Below, piece by piece: positions 1-6,272 of a stretch of DNA of 8,919 bases. The translations under genes and the position numbers were made by a program. The DNA is from Spirochaetia bacterium (GTDB taxonomy: Bacteria > Spirochaetota > UBA4802 > UBA5550). The stretch covers positions 1 through 8,919 of the forward strand of contig JAITPE010000033.1 of NCBI GenBank assembly GCA_031289575.1. The letters are read 5' to 3'. The notes under the pieces are model-generated. The model was given only the letters and a program-made list of their open reading frames with translations. It did no database searches and had not been told where the DNA came from. Every line of letters begins with the position of its first letter. Position 1 is the stretch's first letter.

Positions 1-1202
1 GCCACGGCCCGGCCGAATTCGGAACATTTTAGAAGAAGAGCGCCTTCCATCTGGCGTTCCAAATCGTACGTTACTTTTTTCTGCTCAATGGTCTTTTGCA
101 GCGCGGCCACAACCAAATCGGCGGCTTCGCTCCATCCCATAAAACGCAGCATCATTTCGCCCGAGAGTATAAGCGAACCCGGATTGACCTTGTCGAGCCC
201 GGCATATTTTGGGGCGGTGCCGTGCGTTGCCTCAAAAACAGCCTCGTTGTCGCCTATGTTGGCGCCGGGCGCTATTCCCAGGCCGCCTACCTGCGCCGCC
301 AAAGCGTCCGACAGGTAGTCGCCGTTGAGATTCATGGTAGCTATTACGCTGTATTCCTCGGGCCGCAAAATAATCTGCTGAAACATGGCATCGGCTATTC
401 TGTCCTTGATTACAATCTTTCCCTGCTGAGGCTTTCCGTCATACTTTTCATAGAGCTCGTCCTCGGTAATTGTTCTATCTCCGAACTCTTCTTTTGCTAA
501 AGCGTACCCCCAGTCTTTAAAGGCGCCCTCCGTAAACTTCATGATATTGCCCTTATGAACAATTGTAACGCTGGTTTTTTTATTATCAATAGCGTGCTGT
601 ACCGCTCTTCGCATTATATTGCGGGAATTCTGCAGGCTTATCGGCTTTATGCCTATGCCGGCATCTTTTGGTATAGCACAGCCCATGCTCTTGTTTAGAA
701 AATCTATGACCTTTGCGGCATCGGCGCTGTCCTTTTTCCATTCAATGCCGGCGTAAACATCCTCCATGTTTTCGCGGAAAATAATCATATCAACCTTTTC
801 CGGATTTTTTACAGGCGACGGCACGCCTGTAAAATAACGGACAGGCCTGACACAGGCATACAGTTTCATGAGCTGACGCAGGGTAACATTTATGCTGCGG
901 ATTCCTCCGCCGACAGGCGTAGTGAGCGGGCCCTTTATTGCTATCTTGTATTCGCTTATAGCGTCAAGGGTGGCCTTGGGCAGCCATTCACCGGTTTCCT
1001 TGAATGCCTTTTCGCCGGCTAAGACCTCCTGCCAGTGAATTTTCTTTTTTCCGCCATAGGCCTTTGCGACAGACGCGTCCATAACAATATTTGCCGCCTT
1101 CCATATATCGGGGCCTATACCGTCTCCTTCAATGAAAAGCACTACAGGTTCATCCGGGACGCTTATCTTCCCGTCTTTATATAGTATTTTTATACCGCTC
1201 AT
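1..1202 (-). CDS. icd: NADP-dependent isocitrate dehydrogenase, 3' end cut by window edge
   Basis: This enzyme converts isocitrate to 2-oxoglutarate and CO2 while reducing NADP+, in the cytoplasm, as part of the TCA cycle and glutamate precursor supply. I translated the minus strand from the ATG at 1200-1202, preceded by GAGGT about 6 nt upstream. The 400 visible codons align from memory along the E. coli-type homodimeric enzyme. The substrate loop [13 protein letters not shown] carries Ser103, the counterpart of E. coli Ser113. The block [14 protein letters not shown] follows. The nucleotide region HGTAPKYAG has Lys332 and Tyr333, then Val339, Tyr379 and Arg383; these match the E. coli NADP-binding set Lys344, Tyr345, Val351, Tyr391 and Arg395, so NADP rather than NAD is expected. 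The sequence ends in the near-terminal block [16 protein letters not shown], so only a handful of residues are missing. The gene lies 48 bp downstream of the HD-GYP gene on the same strand and may be cotranscribed with it. Confidence 0.96.
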   Translation of the reverse strand, partial: MSGIKILYKDGKISVPDEPVVLFIEGDGIGPDIWKAANIVMDASVAKAYGGKKKIHWQEVLAGEKAFKETGEWLPKATLDAISEYKIAIKGPLTTPVGGGIRSINVTLRQLMKLYACVRPVRYFTGVPSPVKNPEKVDMIIFRENMEDVYAGIEWKKDSADAAKVIDFLNKSMGCAIPKDAGIGIKPISLQNSRNIMRRAVQHAIDNKKTSVTIVHKGNIMKFTEGAFKDWGYALAKEEFGDRTITEDELYEKYDGKPQQGKIVIKDRIADAMFQQIILRPEEYSVIATMNLNGDYLSDALAAQVGGLGIAPGANIGDNEAVFEATHGTAPKYAGLDKVNPGSLILSGEMMLRFMGWSEAADLVVAALQKTIEQKKVTYDLERQMEGALLLKCSEFGRAV

Positions 1203-1250
1203 ATTACCTCGTTTTTGGCAGCAAATTATTTTTAGGTGTGAACGCCGTCA

Positions 1251-3197
1251 TCAGGCGTGTTGTTTAGCTACGGATTCATATATTTTTTTGTTTATAAAAA
1301 TGTCAACCAAATCCGGATCAAGGGTACCGTTGGCGGCCTCCTCTTTGAGGATTATCAAAATTTTTTCCATAGGGACAGAACTTTTATAAGGACGGTCGGA
1401 TGAAGCAAGCGCATCGTAAATATCGGCTATCGCCATCATGCGCGACTGGAGCATTGTGCTTTCACGCCCGGCCAATCTATCCGGATATCCGGTACCGTTA
1501 AGTTTTTCATGATGCCTAAGCGCTATCTCTGGAATATCTTTGTAGCCTGCCGGCCACGGGATTCGGCTCACAAAGTTGTAGGTGTGAGTGACATGCGTTT
1601 CAATTTCTTTGCGCTCTTCTATGTTAAGGCTTCCGCGTTTAATGCTGAGATTTTCTTTATCATTGATGGTAACAACATCCATATCCGCGCCGTCCGGATA
1701 AAAACACGGGATCTCCTTTATCTTTTTAATGATTTCCTCTATTATTTCATCCGGAGAACCGTCCATAACGCTGGGTTCGTTCAGCAGTTTTATTTTATCC
1801 TTTATGTCTTTTATCTGCGCCAACAGCAAATCCCTTTCGCTCTGGCTGTTTTTCTGCATGCAGAATGAAAGTTCAACGCAGCGGTAGAGGTAATCAAGGC
1901 GCATCATAAGGCTTTCAAAATCCTTTTGAAAAAGCTTTTTTTCTTTTCTGAATATGTTCAGATCAATGTAAACCTTTCCGAAATCATGAAGAAGGGCCGC
2001 GAACTCCAGTTCCTTTATGGCTGTATCGTTGAAGTGAAATTCTCCCAGATACCCGTCTTCCACCTCGTTTACAGCCTTTGCCATAGCGACACAAACTTCG
2101 GCTACACGGAAGGAATGTCCGGAGGTAGCCGGGTCGCGGGCTTCAATCGCGTTTACCGATGCCTTTACAAACTCTTCAAACTGAGTCTGGATCTGAATCA
2201 TCATTGTATTGTTTTCAATGGAGACGGCGGCCTGTCCGGCTATGGCCTGAAGCAAATCATTGTATTTTTCGTTAAACGGAACGACATAGCGGTCAAAAGC
2301 CTCTTTACTGTCGAGCAGCACATTAAAGGCTTCGTCTCCGCGGTACTCATCGCTTAACTCCTCTTTGCTGTTTATGAGCTGTATAACGCCGATTACTTCA
2401 TCATGATGGTTTAGCATGGGAACAACAAGCATGGAACGCGTAATATAATTGTTTTGTTCATCATAAGAATTATTGTGCGTCAGCCCCAGGTTCATCTCCG
2501 CGACTTTGGAAACATCCGGTATATTGAGCACTTTGGCGGTAACACCCACATAGCCGGCTATGGAATTTTTATTCAGCGGCATGACAAATTCGGTAAGCGG
2601 TATATTTCTGCCGTATGTTTCGGAGACCTTAAAGCGGAGCCATTTTTGCTTGTCCTCATCCTCTTCCATTAGGTATATGCTTCCGGCATCGGCGCCTGTA
2701 ATTTTTTTGCTCAAATAGAGTATAAGCGACAGCAGCTTTTGCGGATCTTTCTCAATGGAGAGGGAGCGCCCTATGTTTATCAAATCATCCTGGTCGCGCC
2801 GGGTATCTTCGAGCATAGCTTCCGAGTATTTCTCCCTGAGGACGGCCTGCAAAGATTTATCCATCGCCATAAATGATTTATTAATGGTAAATTCCAGTTC
2901 ACTGCCGCTAAGCGGGGAAGTCCTTAACTCGGATATAGTTTGCAATTCCCAGCCTGCATAGGAATCCGGCGCGGGCCCAAAGACAACGAAAGAGTATACG
3001 AATGTCTTGTTTTTTTTGCCTCTCAAGCGTTCGGCAGAGCGAGCGTATTCATCCGCCTTTACAAAAATCAGGCACATGAGTTCATCGGCATCAATAACAT
3101 CAAAATCATGCACAATATTGATGTTTTGGGCGTTTTTATAACCGGAAAAGTCGAGAAAAGGCTCCGCTCCGGCTGTAATAACAATTATTTTTTCCAT
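1251..3197 (-). CDS. GAF domain plus HD-GYP phosphodiesterase, predicted cyclic di-GMP hydrolase
   Basis: This 648-residue protein has no obvious signal peptide or membrane segment and is probably cytoplasmic. Residues 1-110 are an unassigned alpha/beta region. A helical linker (about 110-150) leads to a GAF sensor domain (about 152-332, with the hallmark VVPMLNHHDEVIGVIQLIN). An HD-GYP domain follows (about 341-640). Visible metal-site and signature residues are His361 (ATSGHSFRV), His404-Asp405 with Lys408 (LLHDFGKV), His535 (ETHVTHTY), His562-His563, Gly570-Tyr571-Pro572 (GTGYPDRL) and Asp592 (MAIADIYDAL). The catalytic set is complete, so hydrolysis of cyclic di-GMP to pGpG or GMP is expected from the family. 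About 110 residues (412-525, partly charged and helical) separate the HD motif from His535; this matches a known GAF/HD-GYP subfamily carrying an RGSLxxEERxEIExHVTHTY block. The gene diverges from the receiver/CheX/kinase operon. Its start codon sits inside an 11-bp tandem duplication. The bound GAF ligand is unknown. Confidence 0.93.
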   Translation of the reverse strand: MEKIIVITAGAEPFLDFSGYKNAQNINIVHDFDVIDADELMCLIFVKADEYARSAERLRGKKNKTFVYSFVVFGPAPDSYAGWELQTISELRTSPLSGSELEFTINKSFMAMDKSLQAVLREKYSEAMLEDTRRDQDDLINIGRSLSIEKDPQKLLSLILYLSKKITGADAGSIYLMEEDEDKQKWLRFKVSETYGRNIPLTEFVMPLNKNSIAGYVGVTAKVLNIPDVSKVAEMNLGLTHNNSYDEQNNYITRSMLVVPMLNHHDEVIGVIQLINSKEELSDEYRGDEAFNVLLDSKEAFDRYVVPFNEKYNDLLQAIAGQAAVSIENNTMMIQIQTQFEEFVKASVNAIEARDPATSGHSFRVAEVCVAMAKAVNEVEDGYLGEFHFNDTAIKELEFAALLHDFGKVYIDLNIFRKEKKLFQKDFESLMMRLDYLYRCVELSFCMQKNSQSERDLLLAQIKDIKDKIKLLNEPSVMDGSPDEIIEEIIKKIKEIPCFYPDGADMDVVTINDKENLSIKRGSLNIEERKEIETHVTHTYNFVSRIPWPAGYKDIPEIALRHHEKLNGTGYPDRLAGRESTMLQSRMMAIADIYDALASSDRPYKSSVPMEKILIILKEEAANGTLDPDLVDIFINKKIYESVAKQHA

Positions 3198-3217
3198 ATT
3201 TTTTCCATATCAGTCAT
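3185..3217 (-). other. possible upstream mini-ORF overlapping the HD-GYP start
   Basis: Reading the minus strand from the ATG at 3217-3215 gives MTDMEKIWKK followed by TAA at 3187-3185. The internal ATG at 3208-3206 is in the same frame. This frame overlaps the first codons of the HD-GYP gene in another register, so ribosomes starting here would terminate 11 nt inside the main gene. No strong Shine-Dalgarno sequence precedes either ATG. It could be a translational control element or a by-product of the duplication; nothing shows that it is translated. Confidence 0.25.
3188..3210 (-). repeat. 11-bp tandem duplication over the HD-GYP start codon
   Basis: On the plus strand the 11-mer TTTTTTCCATA occurs twice in exact tandem (3188-3198 and 3199-3209) followed by one further T. 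On the coding minus strand each copy carries an ATG (3197-3195 and 3208-3206). The two ATGs are 11 nt apart and therefore in different frames. The downstream one opens the 648-residue protein, with a weak GGA-N6 ribosome binding site supplied by the upstream copy. The upstream one opens a 7-codon ORF. Confidence 0.9.
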
Positions 3218-3228
3218 ATTATCGTCAA

Positions 3229-3257
3229 TTTATAGTTTAAAAAACAGTCAGTATGAA
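3229..3257 (-). promoter_or_regulatory. candidate sigma70-type promoter for the HD-GYP gene
   Basis: On the minus strand TTCATA (3257-3252, 4 of 6 to TTGACA), a 17-nt spacer and TATAAA (3234-3229, 5 of 6 to TATAAT) form a well-spaced promoter candidate. Transcription would start near 3222, giving a leader of about 25 nt. This is a motif match only. Confidence 0.4.
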
Positions 3258-3270
3258 ATAATATTTTCAT
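3253..3270. promoter_or_regulatory. perfect dyad ATGAAA-N6-TTTCAT in the divergent promoter region
   Basis: An exact inverted repeat with 6-bp arms and a 6-bp AT spacer lies between the divergent genes. It overlaps the candidate -35 of the HD-GYP promoter and lies about 40 bp upstream of the candidate -35 of the plus-strand operon, so it is placed where a dimeric regulator could affect one or both. The surrounding AT-rich composition makes chance occurrence possible. Confidence 0.3.
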
Positions 3271-3309
3271 TCTTTACAACGAGTTTTTCCTAAAGTGAAC
3301 ATAATTTTA

Positions 3310-3337
3310 TTGACATTGCCATTTAGTGCATTAGCTT
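3310..3337 (+). promoter_or_regulatory. candidate promoter of the receiver/CheX/kinase/ABC operon
   Basis: A perfect -35 hexamer TTGACA (3310-3315) is followed after 16 nt by TAGCTT (3332-3337), a weak -10 that keeps the TA start and final T. It is the best plus-strand promoter in the 177-bp gap upstream of the six-gene run. The leader would be about 30 nt and holds only the GGAG ribosome binding site. Confidence 0.4.
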
Positions 3338-3374
3338 TATCCATTCCGGCAACAATTTATCTGGAGAAAACCGT

Positions 3375-3743
3375 ATGAAGAATGTTCTTGTTGTTGATGA
3401 CTCCCAAATCATGCGGAATATTGTGAAAAATTCTTTTGCAGCGCTCGATATTCCATGTCGATTTTTAGAGGCGACTAACGGCAAAGATGCCCTGAACCAA
3501 TTAGAGGAAAACAAAATAGACCTTGTTCTCCTTGATTGGAATATGCCCAAACTATCGGGTATTGAGTTTCTTAAAAGAGTCCGCGATGACGAACGCTATA
3601 CACAACTTCCGGTTATTATGGTTACCAGTGAGGCAGCCAAGTACAATGTGGTAGAGGCGCTGCAGGCCGGTGCAACCGATTATATCATTAAGCCAGTCAA
3701 TGAGCAAAAATTCAGGGAAAAAATATCCAAAATCAAACTCTGA
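3375..3743 (+). CDS. stand-alone CheY-like response regulator receiver
   Basis: This 122-residue protein is a single receiver domain with no output domain, the usual length for CheY. The acidic pocket is Asp8-Asp9 (VLVVDDSQIMR). The phosphoacceptor is Asp54 (LVLLDWNMPKLSG), the switch Thr is Thr84 (IMVTSEA), the conserved Lys is Lys106 (YIIKPV), and an aromatic switch residue Tyr103 is present. All residues needed for phosphorylation are intact. The ATG is preceded by GGAG at 3363-3366 with 8-nt spacing. It is the first gene of the plus-strand run and lies 10 bp before a CheX-like phosphatase gene and close to a kinase gene. It is probably phosphorylated by that kinase and acts on a protein partner rather than DNA. 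Whether the partner is the flagellar motor or something local cannot be told from sequence. Confidence 0.95.
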   Translation: MKNVLVVDDSQIMRNIVKNSFAALDIPCRFLEATNGKDALNQLEENKIDLVLLDWNMPKLSGIEFLKRVRDDERYTQLPVIMVTSEAAKYNVVEALQAGATDYIIKPVNEQKFREKISKIKL

Positions 3744-3747
3744 GGGG
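3742..3747 (+). promoter_or_regulatory. ribosome binding site that fixes the CheX-like start
   Basis: GAGGGG overlaps the TGA stop of the receiver gene and lies 6 nt before the ATG at 3754. It decides the start at 3754 over an in-frame ATG at 3670, which lies inside the receiver gene and has no comparable site. The overlap with the preceding stop suggests translational coupling. Confidence 0.75.
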
Positions 3748-3753
3748 TTCCTT

Positions 3754-4230
3754 ATGGAGAAATACATACACCCATTTATTACGGTCTGCGAGGATGTCTT
3801 CCGTGACTTTGTAGGAACAAAGCTCACGGCGGAACGCCCGTATATATCAAGCAGAAATGAAGAACACGAATGGGAAATATCAGCAATAATAGGCTTTACC
3901 GGCGAGGCGCGCGGCGCTGTTGTAATCTCCATGAAAAAGGAGCCGGCTCTAAAAATTACCGACATCCTCACCGGGCACGCCCATACCGACATAGACAATG
4001 AGGTAATAGACGCGACCGGAGAGATTGTCAACATAATCGCGGGCAACGCGAAAAGAGGCTTGGAGGAAACCTTTAAGCTGATTATTTCACTTCCCACAAT
4101 AGTCCGGGGTAAAAACCATAGAATAACATGGCCCGGCGAATCCACAAGAATTATAGCAATTCCTTTTAAAATATTTGAAAGTGATTCGCTGTGCCTTTCC
4201 GTTGCCATCGAATCCATAACCGGAGCATAA
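3754..4230 (+). CDS. CheX-like CheY-P phosphatase
   Basis: This 158-residue protein matches the CheX family of chemotaxis phosphatases, which dephosphorylate CheY-P in spirochaetes, Thermotoga and other bacteria. The catalytic ExxN motif is Glu90-x-x-Asn93 within ATGEIVNIIAGNAKRGL (about 87-103), the most conserved segment of the family. The N-terminal helix (HPFITVCEDVFRDFVG) and the strand pair containing GARGAVVISM-like sequence (about 50-60) also fit. It follows the receiver gene by 10 bp and precedes the kinase gene by 2 bp. The natural reading is a dedicated phosphatase that sets the lifetime of the phosphorylated receiver next door. No membrane segment or signal peptide is visible. A CheC-type or generic CheX-domain protein without catalytic activity is less likely because both catalytic residues are present. 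Confidence 0.88.
   Translation: MEKYIHPFITVCEDVFRDFVGTKLTAERPYISSRNEEHEWEISAIIGFTGEARGAVVISMKKEPALKITDILTGHAHTDIDNEVIDATGEIVNIIAGNAKRGLEETFKLIISLPTIVRGKNHRITWPGESTRIIAIPFKIFESDSLCLSVAIESITGA
4222..4225 (+). promoter_or_regulatory. ribosome binding site that fixes the kinase start
   Basis: GGAG inside the last codons of the CheX-like gene lies 7 nt before the ATG at 4233. It supports that start over an in-frame ATG at 4191, which would encode an implausible 14-residue extension deep inside the preceding gene. Confidence 0.7.
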
Positions 4231-4232
4231 AA

Positions 4233-6272
4233 ATGGTAAAAGAAATAAGAAACATTTTATTAAAAGGACTCTTAAGCGGTTCCTCAGTCGACCCCTTAGT
4301 ATTGGATGAACAGATCAGGCGGATACTCTTCAACATTCTTCTTTTGAGCGGCGGAATCGTCATGGGCCCATTGGGAGTATACCACATATATCAGGGACGC
4401 ACGGTTTTCGGCGTTGTGGCAATCGTCATAACAGCCGTATTTATTCTGGTTTATCTTCTCTCGTTTTTTAAGATACCGTTTTTTATACTCTCGTTGGTGT
4501 CGCTCCTGTCATTCATGATTCTGTGCGGATTTTCGCTTCACACCGATTTTTTCATAATAGGAATGCTTCTCAGCCTGCTGTTCCCCATTGTTCTGCTTAT
4601 AGAGCTCAATACCAAACTCGGCGTTATTCTCTCTATCTTAATGGGATGCTATATAGTCTTTGCGAGATTTCCTTCTTTCTTCACTCCCGGGTTGGAACAA
4701 GACTTTCACATCGCCGGCTCCGCCCTGTATATTGTTATTCTTGTGCTGACGTTTTTTCAGGTTGTCACAAAAAACTACAGGGACAGTATGATCACTAATA
4801 TAAACAATAGACTCACGGCCGAACATGAACAGATGACCGCAATGAAAGACAACCTTAAAACAGGCATATTTCTTATGGATACCGATTGTATTATACAGCC
4901 GCAGTACTCAAACGCGCTGAAAACTATCATGGGATTGGATGATCTTGAAGACAGCGATTTTATTACTCTGCTGTCCTCATCGGTAACCGAAAGGGAGCGC
5001 TCGGCGCTGAGATCTTTTTTTAACATGGTTGTCCGGCACACCCATGACGCGTCAACATTAGAAGAAGCCAACCCGCTGAGCCAGTTTACATACATACACA
5101 CAAAGACCCTTGAGGCCAAAACGCTGCGCTGCTCGTTTTCGGCAATCGTTGGAGAAAGCGGAGCGACTTTCATTCTCGGCACAATAGATGATATTTCCAA
5201 AGAAATTGAACTGGAGCAGCAGCTTTCCGAAGAAGACGCCAAGCGCCAGTCCGAAATGAACGCGCTGTTCGAAGTCATTCATGTTGATCCGCGGGTACTT
5301 ATCGACTTTATAGAAGATACCGAATATGAGTTCCTGCACATAAACAATACTTTAAAAAACGATGATAAGGCGACATCCGAACAAATTCTAAAAGAGATAT
5401 CCCGCTCTGTTCACGCGATAAAATCAAATGCGCTGATTCTCGGACTCAACAGCTACAGCAAACAGCTGCACGCTTATGAGGACGAAATAAAAAAAATACG
5501 TGATTCTGAAACCGAGCCCGAACTCGATGGACTTTTGCACCTTACTTTTCACCTTGAAAATCTCATGCAAACCAATGACGAGTTTAAATCTGTTATTGAT
5601 AAAATATCGGCCTTTTCCGAAAACGCTACGCGCAAGGAGGAAACTAAAGTTTTTGCCGAATTGCTGGAAAGAACCGTGGAAAGAACGGCAGAGGCTAAAA
5701 ATAAATCGGTCAATTTTACTATAAACGCCATTGATGATAAGGCAATAACAATGGGGCCGCGCCGCATGATAAAGGAAATTTTGCTGCAGCTTATACGCAA
5801 CGCCGTAACTCACGGCATAGAATCGCCCGAAGAACGTAAAAAGGCCGGCAAAGATGAAACAGGCTCAATCATTTTATCCATAACGCTAAATGACAACAAC
5901 ATAGAAGTAATCTTAGACGATGACGGAATGGGCATCAACTATGCCGCCGTAGCCGAGCATGCCGAAAAACTCAACCTCATTGCATCCAATGAAAAAACAA
6001 ACAGGTCCAAGCTGCTGCAGCTGCTCTTTTCGGATACATTCAGCACGGCAAAAATAGTAGACATGTATGCAGGCCGCGGCGCCGGACTAAGCGTTGTAAA
6101 AAGAATTGTCACTGAGCTTCACGGAACCCTCAAAGTAAAAACCAAGGACAGAATCGGCGTAAGATGGACTATCATTATTCCATTCGAACTCGACACGGAA
6201 AGTATAGAAGGAAGTATAGGTGGAAATATAGAAGGAAATATAGAAGAAAGCACAGAAGTAACAATACAATGA
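4233..6272 (+). CDS. membrane histidine kinase with PAS, HPt and CheA-type ATPase domains
   Basis: This 679-residue protein begins with a cytoplasmic stretch (1-30) and about six hydrophobic segments (about 31-54, 57-79, 82-103, 106-126, 129-144, 161-178), so it is an inner-membrane sensor with little outside the bilayer. A PAS-like domain follows (about 205-325, from LKTGIFLMDTD to GTIDDISKEI) and a short coiled coil (325-345). Next is an HPt-like helical domain with His394 (VHAIKSNALILGL) as likely phosphoryl carrier. The C-terminal ATPase resembles CheA: N box Asn523 and His527 (LIRNAVTHGIESPEERKKAGK), G1 loop DDDGMGIN (562-569), FSDTFST (599-605) and G2 loop GRGAGLSVV (614-622). There is no classical DHp H-box, CheA P2 domain or CheW-like P5 domain. 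Residues 657-672 are four copies of a four-residue repeat. The substrate is probably the nearby receiver. The signal is unknown; the linked importer suggests a nutrient cue. Confidence 0.9.
   Translation: MVKEIRNILLKGLLSGSSVDPLVLDEQIRRILFNILLLSGGIVMGPLGVYHIYQGRTVFGVVAIVITAVFILVYLLSFFKIPFFILSLVSLLSFMILCGFSLHTDFFIIGMLLSLLFPIVLLIELNTKLGVILSILMGCYIVFARFPSFFTPGLEQDFHIAGSALYIVILVLTFFQVVTKNYRDSMITNINNRLTAEHEQMTAMKDNLKTGIFLMDTDCIIQPQYSNALKTIMGLDDLEDSDFITLLSSSVTERERSALRSFFNMVVRHTHDASTLEEANPLSQFTYIHTKTLEAKTLRCSFSAIVGESGATFILGTIDDISKEIELEQQLSEEDAKRQSEMNALFEVIHVDPRVLIDFIEDTEYEFLHINNTLKNDDKATSEQILKEISRSVHAIKSNALILGLNSYSKQLHAYEDEIKKIRDSETEPELDGLLHLTFHLENLMQTNDEFKSVIDKISAFSENATRKEETKVFAELLERTVERTAEAKNKSVNFTINAIDDKAITMGPRRMIKEILLQLIRNAVTHGIESPEERKKAGKDETGSIILSITLNDNNIEVILDDDGMGINYAAVAEHAEKLNLIASNEKTNRSKLLQLLFSDTFSTAKIVDMYAGRGAGLSVVKRIVTELHGTLKVKTKDRIGVRWTIIIPFELDTESIEGSIGGNIEGNIEESTEVTIQ
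6201..6248 (+). repeat. in-frame 12-nt tandem repeat, four imperfect copies
   Basis: Four 12-nt units (6201-6212, 6213-6224, 6225-6236, 6237-6248) of pattern [AG]AT-like AGTATAGAAGGA / AATATAGAAGGA lie at the end of the kinase gene. They start exactly on a codon boundary and encode SIEG, SIGG, NIEG and NIEE. Copies differ by one to four bases. Changes in copy number would keep the kinase frame and alter only tail length. Confidence 0.85.

Noticed and set aside
96..500. Plus-strand open frames at 88-318 and 96-500
   Set aside because: They are antisense to a well-conserved isocitrate dehydrogenase and show no protein family features.
894..896. Ser103 of isocitrate dehydrogenase as evidence for IDH kinase/phosphatase control
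   Set aside because: The serine is part of the substrate site in the whole family and no aceK-like gene is in the window.
1242..1258. Hairpin around the HD-GYP stop as a terminator
   Set aside because: Only 5 bp of stem and no T tract follows on the minus strand.
1592..1964. Long insertion between the HD motif and the next metal histidine of the HD-GYP protein as a new domain
   Set aside because: The spacing and flanking blocks (NEPSVM, RGSLNIEERKEIETHVTHTY) match a known GAF/HD-GYP subfamily with this insertion.
3670..3753. Earlier in-frame start for the CheX-like gene at 3670
   Set aside because: It lies inside the receiver gene, lacks a good ribosome binding site and gives a non-family extension; 3754 has GAGGGG 6 nt upstream.
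6201..6248. Repeat as a CRISPR or mobile-element signature
   Set aside because: Units are 12 nt, contiguous, without spacers, and lie in frame within a coding sequence.
6164..6268. In-frame N-terminal extension of the binding lipoprotein from an ATG at 6164
   Set aside because: The extension reads the kinase's 12-nt repeat in another frame as a basic KYRRKYR-type stretch and would bury the lipoprotein signal peptide. The start at 6269 gives a clean signal peptide and an ATGA overlap.
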